Source: Streptomyces lacrimifluminis (GTDB lineage: Bacteria > Actinomycetota > Actinomycetes > Streptomycetales > Streptomycetaceae). From it: 64,000 nt of DNA. This document shows positions 43,201 through 49,138 of the stretch, piece by piece (positions within the stretch are counted from its first letter, which is position 1; each line of letters opens with the position of its first letter). The notes under the pieces were generated by a model. That model was not told where the DNA came from and searched no databases. It saw nothing but the letters and a program-made list of their open reading frames with translations. The stretch lies in the NCBI RefSeq assembly GCF_014646095.1, contig NZ_BMMU01000016.1, positions 120,017 through 184,016 of the forward strand, read 5' to 3'. The translations under genes and the position numbers were made by a program.

Positions 43201-45027
43201 GTCGTGCCCCGCCGCGACCGGCACGGTGAAACAGAGGTCGTTGCCTACGTGGTCCCCGCGGCACTGTCGGATGACCTCCGTCAACTGCGCACCGCGCTCG
43301 TCGCGGAACTTCCGGACCACATGGTGCCTCGCCGCTGGGTGCGCCTGGAACGGCTCCCGGTCAACGCGTCCGGCAAGCTGGACCGCAGCCGGCTGCCCGA
43401 ACCGGAGCCCGTGCTGGACAATCTGACCATGGAGGCGGACGCGGAGCCCGCCACCCGGCTGGAGAAGTCCCTGCACGAGCTGTGGTGCGACGAATTCGGT
43501 TCGCCCCAGGTGCCGGTGACCCGGTCCTTCTTCGAACTCGGCGGCCACTCCCTGAGCGCCATCAGGCTGCTGAACCGGATGGCGGACTCCCTGAACGTCC
43601 AGGTGTCCATGGCCGACTTCTTCCGGGATCCGACCATCCGGGGCGTCGCGGCACGCTGGGAACGGTCCGCGCCCAAGGCGTCCGCACCCGCCAGCGCCGC
43701 GGGTGAGGTGGTGGACACGGTGCCGATGACCTCCACTCTTCGCCGACTGTGGCACCGGCATCACGAGCACACCGATCCCGGCGTCTACAACATCGCCCAC
43801 CGCATCGACCTGCGCGGCGACTTGGACCACGGAGTCCTGACGCGTGCCCTGGAAGACCTGGTGCGACGCCACGACGCTCTGCGCAGCAGGGCCGTACGGC
43901 GCGACGGCCAGTACGTCGTCGAGGTGCTGGGGGACGTCCCCGTGGACCTGACAGTCACCGATCTCACCGAACACACCACGGACGCCGCGCTCGTCGATCG
44001 GTGGTGTCTGGACCACGCGTCCCTCGCGTTCTCGATGGACCGCGCGCCGCTGTTCCGCTTCCGGCTGGCACGGTTCGGCCCCGATCGCTGGGTGCTGGTG
44101 ACCGTGTTCCACCACGCGATCTGCGACGGCTGGTCGATGGGCATCGTCTGGCATGAACTGCAGGAGCTCTACAACTCCCGGCGCGGCGGCACCGACGCCC
44201 CGCTGGCTCCACCCGCAGTGCAGTTCACGGACTGCGCACGAGCGGAACACCGGCTGGACGGCACGCGCAGGGCGGAACTCGAGAAGTTCTGGCGCACCGA
44301 ACTCGACGGTGCACCACTGCGTTTGGAGCTTCCCTACGATCGGCCGCGGCCTGAGTCATTGTCCGGCCGGGGCGCCCTGCACACCTGGGTCATCGACGGA
44401 GACACGCCCGGTCGGGTCGCGGACACCGCGGCCAGCCTGGGGACGACCCCGTACACCGTGCTGGCCGCGGCGTTTGCCACCTGGGCGGCCGGACTGTGCG
44501 GCCGGCCTGACGATGTGGTGCTGGCCGCGTCCAGCGCGAACCGCACCCGGCGCGAACGGTCGGACGTGGTCGGGCTGCTGGGTGACGCCGTCCTGCTGCG
44601 CGCCCGGCTCAGCGAGGCCGAGACATTCGCCGATCTCGTGAAGCAGCTGGGCTCGACCCTCTTCACCGTGCTCGACCACCAGGAACTACCACTGAGCGAG
44701 GTGACGGAGCTCGTTTCGCCCGGGACCGCCGACTCACTGTTCCCCACCGTCCTGTTCACCGTGGTCACCACACCACTGCCGGCCCTGGACCTGCGGTCGG
44801 CATCGGCCACGGTGCGCGGCCTTCCCACGTCGGGCGTAGCACGGAACGAGCTCTATGTGGTCCTGTCTCCTGGGGACGACCGCATCACCGTCACCTTCGA
44901 GTACTCTACGGACCTGTTTGCGCGCACGACCGTCGAGGAGTGGGGCAGGGCATTCACCCGGCTCCTGGAGGACAGCACGAAGGAGCCGGAGCGTCGGCTA
45001 CGGAGCCTGCCTCGAGACACCCCTTGA
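34237..45027 (+). CDS. Hybrid PKS/NRPS: acyl ligase-ACP-KS-AT-ACP-LLM-C-A-PCP-C
   Basis: The protein has 3,596 residues. Domains in order: acyl-AMP ligase (25-560; LSSGSTGVPKAA at 181); ACP (Ser614); ketosynthase (679-1105; Cys852, His988, His1028); acyltransferase (1190-1490; GHSVGEY Ser1294; AFHS motif, malonyl type); ACP (Ser1605); luciferase-like monooxygenase (1760-2105); condensation domain (2120-2550; HHIVFDS at 2251); adenylation domain (2569-3060; Asp2761, Lys3047); PCP (Ser3105); terminal condensation domain (3162-3596; HHAICDG at 3292). There is no ketoreductase and no thioesterase. An acyl starter would be extended once with malonate, oxidised by the flavin-type domain, joined to one amino acid and released by the last C domain onto an amine. 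ATG at 34237 has GGAGAGG upstream; an earlier in-frame start lies deep in the exporter gene. Confidence 0.93.
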   Translation: MERVRGQGLCRGPEPEYTEDDPRSAVQALLRAAGTGSDAAVVTIAPDGSATELPYPELLARARRMLTGLRERGLRAGDVLVLCGLPLDEFFPAFWAGVLGGARPMAIAEHAAEGSGALERLLHACTLLDRPLVLSDAAGAAALARTAPQLRVAVAQDCLAALPADDHTEPTASDVALLMLSSGSTGVPKAAQLTHGGLADFAASSRRVLDVGPDDTMVNWLPVDHSGAFLLYHLLAVFAGCTNVHAPTDLVLAEPLRWLDLLDEYGAQHSWAPTFAYQLVADALAERAAGGWDLGRVKTLLCGGEQIVLPVLRRFLDATAAYGIREGHIVPAWGMAETVTAVTFGRLDRPGTVHRLLKSSLSGDLMRADEQTPERDCATFVAAGSPAHGVTLRIVDDRGDPAPEGRIGRLQVHSPARLTPGYVNNPAADAGAFPGGRDWLDTGDLAFLDAGQVVITGRRKDLIIINGHNIYCHEIEEAATTAVAGIRPGEVAACGVPHPDSGTEELAVFFVSRGAHDDARITREVKAALFSRLRLTAAHVLPVPHGEFPRTPAGKVRRTELRDRLIGGGFRTATTPRVAADPAELTQVVQEEIAALLGRRVEAHAPFYEQGLTSVLLVRLRARLESRFAKTITQTAFFEHPTAAALAAHVAEAAGVPPVPAYASAESADASENIAAHRIAVVGLSVRFPGAETVERFWANLRDGVDSIRVFDEEELAAAGLSLEQRRAPDLVPVAGVLDGVDEFDADFFGMSPKEAGLTHPAHRLFLECCHEALEGGGYAAAEPGTSIGVFAGSGMNLYDHQQPSAVGAPYDGSDPAAGMQAAVGQQPDFLASRVAYRLGLTGPAIGVQTACSTSLVAVHLAIQSLLSGESDLALAGAAAVHLPQETGYRSHPGSILSPTGRCRAFDADADGTVGGNGVAAVLLKRLDRALADGDTVHAVILGSAVNNDGAEKVGFSAPGVTGQVEVVRQALRRAAVPADTISYVEAHGTGTRLGDPIELEALSRALGEATPSTAFCTVGSVKPNIGHLDSCAGMAGLIKTVLMLRHRTLVPTLHLTRPNPELALANGPLVLGTELRPWPSPHGVPRRAGVSALGVGGTNAHVVLEEPPSPTAPLAAETDLPVLVPVSARDAQALGELTEQLRDRLRQRPELAARDIAASMALGRPHRPTRTAAVGRTAEELAHALQGQSVPSGPLGPLAFAFSGQGSARPGMASGLYAAYSAARRALDRCEEIYADEFGGTLLPLLLDESDQSAEVDVWSTETAQAALFAHQSALAEVWGTAGIRPALLLGHSVGEYAALYAGGALTLEEGLRLTAWRGRLMHTLCPPGGMLAVRADTAVAQRIAQAAGAELAAVNGPHAQVLSGSPQVVEKTTRLLDQEGLQWRALAVDRAFHSAAVEPALRDFRLHAERVTYEPLRVPLVTAADGELRPMGWTVDADYLCRQARQPVRFDLAMAAAAEHGCEDFVEIGSRDALAGLGRHCFPGSRWVSGQGQGTRADQVSGLLTALGSLYRRGAELDWRAITEDGGRVPLPGHPLRRREVAPRPVLPTQAPGRPRQPPATPAEPAAPSELLDLVRELTADKLGSEAGDVAPDSSFFELGADSLSLMGMTAELERRYGVRIPIRELFSSADTPRKLAERLASLRGGATEAPSAESYEETEVTVSAQRRLREPAPVPEDAGEHHDLFAQQLKLAEQLVDQVTGVISRQLDVLASASSAAAVAPALARRTSAAVPVPVPPKAKPEPEPAPAVRHPAALAPGCDFSLYFFGDYPEDAEHDKYTLIMDAADFADQHGFHALWFPERHFNSFGALFPNPSVLAAALAARTSRIRLHAGSVVLPLHHPIRVAEEWSMVDNISGGRAGLCFASGWHATDFALAPEHFGRHREVMYEQLATVRQLWSGQPVTVTAGDGKPAEIRLHPRPVQEQPPMYVAVVGNPDSYRQAAAHDLGVVTNLMTQTVEQLAENIALYRRTRAEHGLDPAAGRVVVLVHTYLGDNAERARAEAYRPFVSYLRSSLSLFDQVTNSLGFEVDLDNTSEDDVEFLLGRAYERYCDSRALIGDEHTAAETVRRLVDAGADEIACFVDFGVPKEKVLAALPALDRVRRREQPRARQRAALVPKRLPLSPAQRRIWFLERLHPGTSMYHEPKAIRLDGPLNVPALQWALQQVADRHPALRTVFPDADGIPYQEIRPRARLDCPVDDHSGVSEEKALRGVLETEGRRIFDLGTGPLVSARLLRLSEERHLLFLLAHHIVFDSSSTAVLTRDLAAFYRSWPHGDTELPPLTGGHAPGEPDPAEIAASLDFWRRQLSGAPELSLPTDRPRPPVRSGAGASLTHALDAELVGRIRAFAAGHRATVFMTLTGAIAAVLGRFSGQEDVVLGTAVAARPSDAEHHVGLFLDTVAMRLDLSGDPDFPTLLHRVRESSTSAYEHRAVPFDELVGTLNPRRDPSRNPLFQVLVEYENESEVEFDPPRLTAALLDMPSERAPFDLSVYLTHHRDGVRFMVEYDTALFDESTVRRFVDYVEQTLRRALDAPGAPLRELTTVTDTDRTALVRLGHRNAPLPDAEDTLHGLFEQQARRTPDAVALVSGEARLSYGELGTRAVRLARQLRTRGAKRGERVAVLLPRGTQLITALLGVLKSGAAYLPLDPSVPTPRLAALLDDGGPVLLLTSDDLLTRHPDLAARRPVHLVDDAGDLDEADDVLDDGARSEDPAYCIYTSGSTGRPKGVVVPHRGPVNLVRGHVARHPALRTLQWTSPAFDVSVQEIFTTLASGAALVLIDDEVRHDPAAVAEEVRSHDVQRIFMPCTPLKYLIGTGPELPSLRELFSAGEALQLTDAFRRFLAAHPQCALYNQYGPTETSVIVTSHRVDPGGEEWPPIGTPVPGARILLRDGAGREVPVGAVGEIHVGGAPVAHGYHARPAETAGAFLDDAAGSVLYRTGDLGRWRTDGSLQYCGRADDQVKIRGHRVEPTEVLRALTALPGVRDAAVVPRRDRHGETEVVAYVVPAALSDDLRQLRTALVAELPDHMVPRRWVRLERLPVNASGKLDRSRLPEPEPVLDNLTMEADAEPATRLEKSLHELWCDEFGSPQVPVTRSFFELGGHSLSAIRLLNRMADSLNVQVSMADFFRDPTIRGVAARWERSAPKASAPASAAGEVVDTVPMTSTLRRLWHRHHEHTDPGVYNIAHRIDLRGDLDHGVLTRALEDLVRRHDALRSRAVRRDGQYVVEVLGDVPVDLTVTDLTEHTTDAALVDRWCLDHASLAFSMDRAPLFRFRLARFGPDRWVLVTVFHHAICDGWSMGIVWHELQELYNSRRGGTDAPLAPPAVQFTDCARAEHRLDGTRRAELEKFWRTELDGAPLRLELPYDRPRPESLSGRGALHTWVIDGDTPGRVADTAASLGTTPYTVLAAAFATWAAGLCGRPDDVVLAASSANRTRRERSDVVGLLGDAVLLRARLSEAETFADLVKQLGSTLFTVLDHQELPLSEVTELVSPGTADSLFPTVLFTVVTTPLPALDLRSASATVRGLPTSGVARNELYVVLSPGDDRITVTFEYSTDLFARTTVEEWGRAFTRLLEDSTKEPERRLRSLPRDTP
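39241..39280. repeat. Perfect 40-bp palindrome inside the synthetase gene
   Basis: Two 20-bp arms (39241-39260 and 39261-39280) are exact reverse complements with no spacer. The palindrome encodes residues 1669-1682 (RRLREPAPVPEDAG), in the linker between the second ACP and the monooxygenase domain. Flanking bases do not extend the symmetry. Confidence 0.95.
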
Positions 45028-45378
45028 AAGCTCAAACAGTCGTCGGTTCAGGATGCCGCGGCAGCATCACTGCCGCCGCACCCCCAGGAACCAGAAGTTA
45101 TCTATCGGCTGCCTGCCGCGCGACACCCTTGAGAGCCGTTTGCCTGGAAGGACAACGGCGAAGACCCCGGCCCCGACCCCGTACGCAAGGCCCTTCTACG
45201 AACGCCCCGCAGACGCCGACACCCGCCGCACCCGCCGCCCCAAGACCAAGCCACTGGGCACCTGGACCCCCAAGGGCTACGTCACCCAGCCCTGAGACCT
45301 TCCTCACAGGCCACCAGTAGCCCGAGGAAGGGAAACCAGCCCGCGGCAGAGCAACCGAAGATCCTCGTGCTCCAAAAA
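45028..45378. other. Intergenic region after the synthetase gene
   Basis: No convincing gene is present. A rightward frame from about 45052 to 45295 is Pro/Arg-rich and ends PKGYVTQP, but it has no good ribosome binding site and no family I recognise. It may be chance or the tail of a lost gene. Confidence 0.5.
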
Positions 45379-45413
45379 TGGACCGCCGACGGCCCCAGGC
45401 CGTCGGCGGTCCA
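45379..45413 (-). terminator. Strong hairpin terminator, 16-bp stem
   Basis: The arms TGGACCGCCGACGGCC (45379-45394) and its complement (45398-45413) enclose a 3-nt loop. On the minus strand the stem is followed by TTTTT, so it fits an intrinsic terminator for leftward transcription from the tRNA. It also faces transcripts leaving the synthetase gene. Confidence 0.75.
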
Positions 45414-45434
45414 CGTGTTTCTGACCACACACAG

Positions 45435-45474
45435 CGAAACGGTCGGCATCGTGACCACGATGCCGACCGTTTCG
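45435..45474. terminator. Long hairpin, 19-bp perfect stem, downstream of tRNA-Leu
   Basis: The arms CGAAACGGTCGGCATCGTG and its complement are separated by only 2 nt. It lies 37 bp beyond the 3' end of the tRNA and resembles the hairpin at 19249-19282. Confidence 0.65.
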
Positions 45475-45511
45475 TCGTTGCTACCAGAGCACTTTCGTCG
45501 GTGCTCCCTTG

Positions 45512-45595
45512 TGCGCGAGGGGGGAGTTGAACCCCCACGCCCTTTCGGGCACTGGAACCTGAATCCAGCGCGTCTGCCTATTCCGCCACCCGCGC
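45512..45595 (-). tRNA. tRNA-Leu (anticodon CAG)
   Basis: The minus strand reads GCGCGGGTGGCGGAATAGGC at the 5' end, with a GGATTCAGGTTCC anticodon arm (anticodon CAG). A long variable arm (GTGCCCGAAAGGGCGT) and a T arm GGGGGTTCAACTCCCCC follow. The 7-bp acceptor stem GCGCGGG pairs with CTCGCGC (one G-U). The discriminator is A and no CCA is encoded. The long variable arm and A discriminator confirm a leucine tRNA. Its 3' end faces the biosynthetic insert. Confidence 0.95.
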
Positions 45596-46057
45596 ATTGG
45601 GTGTGTCCTCGGGCCTTGCTCCCTGCGGGGCTGGGGCCTTCCGACATCGAGAAGATTAGCACGCTGGAGGTGGTGGGTTCACATCCCTTTCCCTCCGCCC
45701 CCGGACCCGCCCCGAGCCTCCCCGACCGAGCCGGACCGGCCGCGACTACGTCTCAACACGAGCCGGTTCACGTATCAACCTCGTACCGGTCCAGCCCATC
45801 TCCCAAGGAGGCGGGCAAGGTGCACAGTCAGGTGCGGGACACTGGTTTGGCGCCGCCTCTACGATCTGGGTACGGCTGAAGGAGTTCGAAGGGGAGCTTC
45901 ACAGGGAACTCCGTCAGGCGTCGACACCCGTCGACCGGCCTGACAGGGGGAACCAGCCGATTTCCCGGCGCGTGGATACGATCAGTAAGCAGTACCGAGC
46001 ACGACAGGCAAGGCACGCAAGGCTCAGACAAGAGCAGCAACCTGGAGGAGGTGCCCC
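45596..46057. other. Leader region of the fhaA operon
   Basis: These 462 bp between the tRNA and fhaA must hold the promoter for the cell-wall operon. A 19-codon frame (GTG 45820 to TGA 45879) with AAGGAGG 8 nt upstream is the only candidate small ORF. No clear -10/-35 pair or riboswitch is visible. Confidence 0.5.
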
Positions 46058-46918
46058 ATGGGAGTCCTGAAGAAGTTCGAGCAGCGTCTCGAAGGTCTGG
46101 TCAACGGCACCTTCGCCAAAGTGTTCAAGTCCGAGGTCCAGCCCGTGGAGATCGCGGGTGCGCTGCAGCGCGAGTGCGACAACAACGCGACCATCTGGAA
46201 CCGCGACCGGACCGTCGTACCCAACGACTTCATCGTCGAGCTGAGCACGCCGGACTTCGACCGCCTCAGCCCCTACTCCGGACAGCTCGGCGACGAGCTC
46301 GCCGGGATGGTGCGGGACTACGCCAAGCAGCAGCGATACACCTTCATGGGCAACGTCAAGGTGCATCTGGAGAAGGCCGACGACCTGGACACCGGTCTGT
46401 ACCGGGTGCGCAGCCGTACGCTCGCCTCCTCCACCAACCAGCAGGCCCCCGGTGGTCCCGGTCCTGGCGCCGCCGCTCCCGCGGTGTCGCCGATGGGCCG
46501 TCCCGCCGCGGGCGGTTACGGCTATCCGCCCGCCGCCCCGGCACCCCCGATGCCGGCCGCACCGCCGCCCGGCGGACGCCCCGGCGCCGCCCCGGCGGGT
46601 CCGCCCATGGGGCAGCGGCCGACCGCGGGCGCGGGCCGGATGCGGTGCTGGGTCGAGATCAACGGCGCCCGCCACCAGATCTCCGGCCCGACCCTGGTAC
46701 TGGGCCGCAGCACCGAGGCCGACGTGCGGATCGACGACCCCGGCGTCTCGCGCCGGCACTGTGAGATCCGGCCAGGAACGCCCCCGACGATCCAGGATCT
46801 CGGGTCCACCAACGGCATCGTGGTGGACGGGACACACACCACCCGCGCTACGCTCCGCGACGGCTCGCGGATCGTCGTGGGCAGTACCACCATCATTTAC
46901 CGGCAAGCCGAAGGGTGA
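46058..46918 (+). CDS. fhaA: FHA-domain protein FhaA (DUF3662-FHA)
   Basis: The 286-residue protein has an N-terminal DUF3662 domain (about 1-125; KFEQRLEGLVNGTFAKVF), a Pro/Gly/Ala-rich linker and a C-terminal FHA domain (about 190-283; LGRSTEADVRIDDPGVSRRHCEI and DLGSTNG). FHA domains bind phosphothreonine, and in actinobacteria FhaA is a partner and substrate of the PknB kinase in peptidoglycan control. ATG follows GGAGGAGG. It is the first gene of the fhaA-fhaB-pstP-rodA-pbpA-pknB order. Confidence 0.92.
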   Translation: MGVLKKFEQRLEGLVNGTFAKVFKSEVQPVEIAGALQRECDNNATIWNRDRTVVPNDFIVELSTPDFDRLSPYSGQLGDELAGMVRDYAKQQRYTFMGNVKVHLEKADDLDTGLYRVRSRTLASSTNQQAPGGPGPGAAAPAVSPMGRPAAGGYGYPPAAPAPPMPAAPPPGGRPGAAPAGPPMGQRPTAGAGRMRCWVEINGARHQISGPTLVLGRSTEADVRIDDPGVSRRHCEIRPGTPPTIQDLGSTNGIVVDGTHTTRATLRDGSRIVVGSTTIIYRQAEG

Positions 46919-46928
46919 AGCGGGGGCA

Positions 46929-47453
46929 ATGTCAGAGCTGACCCTCACGGTCATGCGGCTGGGTTTCCTGGCCGTACTGTGGCTGTTCGTGATCGTGGCC
47001 GTGCAGGTCATCCGCAGCGATCTGTTCGGTACGCGCGTCACACAGCGCGGGTCGAGGCGTGACAGCGGCCGCCAGCAGCAGGCCGCTGCCCGACAGGCCG
47101 CCGCGCCACCGCAGCAACGCCAGCAGCAGCCGTCCGGCGGCGGCAGGCAGCGGCGGGGCGCACCCAGCAAACTCGTCGTCTCCGAGGGCACCCTGACGGG
47201 CACCACCGTCGCCCTCCAGGGGCAGACGGTCACGCTCGGCCGGGCCCACGACTCGACCATCGTGCTGGACGACGACTACGCCTCCAGCAGGCATGCCAGG
47301 ATCTACCCGGACCGGGACGGCCAGTGGATCGTCGAGGACCTCGGGTCCACCAACGGCACCTATCTCGACCGGACCCGATTGACGACTCCCACACCGATTC
47401 CGCTGGGCGCGCCGATCCGCATCGGCAAGACCGTCATCGAGCTGCGGAAGTAG
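46929..47453 (+). CDS. fhaB: FHA-domain protein FhaB (FipA)
   Basis: The 174-residue protein has an N-terminal membrane helix (about 9-27; LGFLAVLWLFVIVAVQV), a Gln/Arg-rich linker and an FHA domain (LGRAHDSTIVLDDDYASSRHARI and DLGSTNG). It is the membrane-anchored counterpart of FhaA and matches mycobacterial FhaB/FipA, which links FtsZ and FtsQ. ATG at 46929 is 10 bp after the fhaA stop with AGCGGGGGC upstream. Confidence 0.9.
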   Translation: MSELTLTVMRLGFLAVLWLFVIVAVQVIRSDLFGTRVTQRGSRRDSGRQQQAAARQAAAPPQQRQQQPSGGGRQRRGAPSKLVVSEGTLTGTTVALQGQTVTLGRAHDSTIVLDDDYASSRHARIYPDRDGQWIVEDLGSTNGTYLDRTRLTTPTPIPLGAPIRIGKTVIELRK

Positions 47454-47545
47454 TGCTACATCATGAATGAGCGCGAGCGGAGCGAGCACGCAGCGGCGGT
47501 CCACGCGAAGGGCCCCGGCGCGCTCACGACCGGAGGGTGGGCACC

Positions 47546-49111
47546 GTGCGGATGTACCCGGAGCCGACAGGCGAGGTGCGCATGAGTCTGTCACTGCGCT
47601 TCGCCGCCGGATCGCACAAAGGCATGATCCGCGAGGGCAACGAGGACTCCGGCTACGCCGGTCCCCGCCTCCTCGCGATCGCCGACGGCATGGGCGGCCA
47701 GGCCGCCGGTGAGGTCGCCTCCTCCGAGGTGATCTCCACCATCGTCGCCCTCGACGACGACGTCCCCGGCTCCGACATCCTCACCTCGCTCGGCACCGCC
47801 GTACAGCGGGCCAACGACCAGCTGCGGATGATGGTCGAGGAGGACCCCCAGCTGGAGGGCATGGGCACCACGCTCACCGCCCTCCTGTGGACGGGCCAGC
47901 GCCTCGGCCTCGTCCACGTGGGCGACTCGCGTGCCTACCTCCTCCGGGACGGCGTCCTCACCCAGATCACGCAGGACCACACCTGGGTGCAGCGCCTCGT
48001 CGACGAGGGACGCATCACCGAGGAAGAGGCCACCACCCACCCGCAGCGCTCGCTCCTCATGCGCGCGCTGGGCAGCGGCGACCACGTCGAACCCGACCTC
48101 TCCATCCGTGAGGTCCGGGCCGGCGACCGGTACCTGATCTGCTCCGACGGGCTGAGCGGGGTCGTGTCCCACCAGACCATGGAGGACACCCTCGCCAGCT
48201 ACCAGGGCCCCCAGGAAACCGTGCAGCAGCTCATCGAGCTGGCGCTGCGCGGCGGCGGCCCCGACAACATCACCGTGATCGTCGCCGACGTCCTGGACCT
48301 CGACACCGGGGACACCCTCGCCGGGCAGCTGTCCGACGTACCCGTCGTGGTCGGCGCGGTCGCCGAGAACCAGCACAACCTGCACGACGGCGGCGCCATG
48401 CAGACACCCGCCGGACGCGCCTCCGGGCTCGGCCGGCAGCGGCCCGCACACGGTGGCGGTGGCGGCGAGTTCGGCCCGCCCGGCTCCGGCGACACCACCG
48501 GCTACATCCAGACCGGCGGCTTCGACGGCTACACCGACGAGGACTTCGTCAAACCCAGCGCCGGCCGCAGGTGGTTCAAGAGAACCCTCTACATCACGCT
48601 CGCCCTCGCCGTCATCGGCGGCGGCCTGTACGGCGGCTACCGCTGGACCCAGACCCAGTACTACGTCGGCGCCAGTGACGAGCACGTCGCGCTGTACCGG
48701 GGCATCAGCCAGGACCTCGCCTGGGTGTCGCTCTCGAAGGTCCAGAAGGACCACCCCGAGATCGAACTCAAATACCTGCCCTCGTACCAGCAGAAGCAGG
48801 TCAGGGCCACCATCGCGGAGGGCGGCCTCAAGGACGCCCAGTCGAAGATCTCCGAACTGGCCACCCAGGCCTCCGCCTGCAAGAAGCAGGAGGCACGGCG
48901 CGCGGCCGACAACGCGAACAACGCCAAGACCGGCGAGGGCGAGGCCGGAGGCACCACGGGAACCACCCGTACCGCCGCCGCGTCCAAGGCAACGCCGAGC
49001 CCGACGCCGTCCGGATCGGCGTCCCCGTCCACAACCGCACCCACTCCCACACCCGGCCCCAGCCTCTCCGAGGAAGAGCAGAAGCTGGTCTCGCTGTGCG
49101 GTAAGCAGTAG
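47546..49111 (+). CDS. pstP: PP2C-type Ser/Thr protein phosphatase PstP
   Basis: The phosphatase domain (about 15-245) has the metal motifs NEDSGY, AIADGMGGQAAGE, GDSRAY, CSDGLSG and GGGPDNITVIV. One membrane helix follows near 350 (LYITLALAVIGGGLYGGY), then an extracytoplasmic tail rich in Thr/Ser/Pro. It reverses PknB phosphorylation. The start is uncertain: GTG 47546 has GGAGG 9 nt upstream, while ATG 47582 (MSLSLRFAAGSHKG) matches the usual family N-terminus and has GAGG. Confidence 0.9.
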   Translation: MRMYPEPTGEVRMSLSLRFAAGSHKGMIREGNEDSGYAGPRLLAIADGMGGQAAGEVASSEVISTIVALDDDVPGSDILTSLGTAVQRANDQLRMMVEEDPQLEGMGTTLTALLWTGQRLGLVHVGDSRAYLLRDGVLTQITQDHTWVQRLVDEGRITEEEATTHPQRSLLMRALGSGDHVEPDLSIREVRAGDRYLICSDGLSGVVSHQTMEDTLASYQGPQETVQQLIELALRGGGPDNITVIVADVLDLDTGDTLAGQLSDVPVVVGAVAENQHNLHDGGAMQTPAGRASGLGRQRPAHGGGGGEFGPPGSGDTTGYIQTGGFDGYTDEDFVKPSAGRRWFKRTLYITLALAVIGGGLYGGYRWTQTQYYVGASDEHVALYRGISQDLAWVSLSKVQKDHPEIELKYLPSYQQKQVRATIAEGGLKDAQSKISELATQASACKKQEARRAADNANNAKTGEGEAGGTTGTTRTAAASKATPSPTPSGSASPSTTAPTPTPGPSLSEEEQKLVSLCGKQ

Positions 49112-49138
49112 GCAAGCCGTGAGGGGCCTCTTCATACG

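Noticed and set aside
19452..45027. Assignment as a bacimethrin, mildiomycin or pacidamycin cluster
   Set aside because: Only single families are shared. Expected partners (for example the mildiomycin nucleoside hydrolase or thiaminase) are not visible, and the large PKS/NRPS is unrelated to them.
45052..45295. A small Pro/Arg-rich gene after the synthetase
   Set aside because: It lacks a ribosome binding site and a recognisable family, and its composition fits chance in high-GC DNA.
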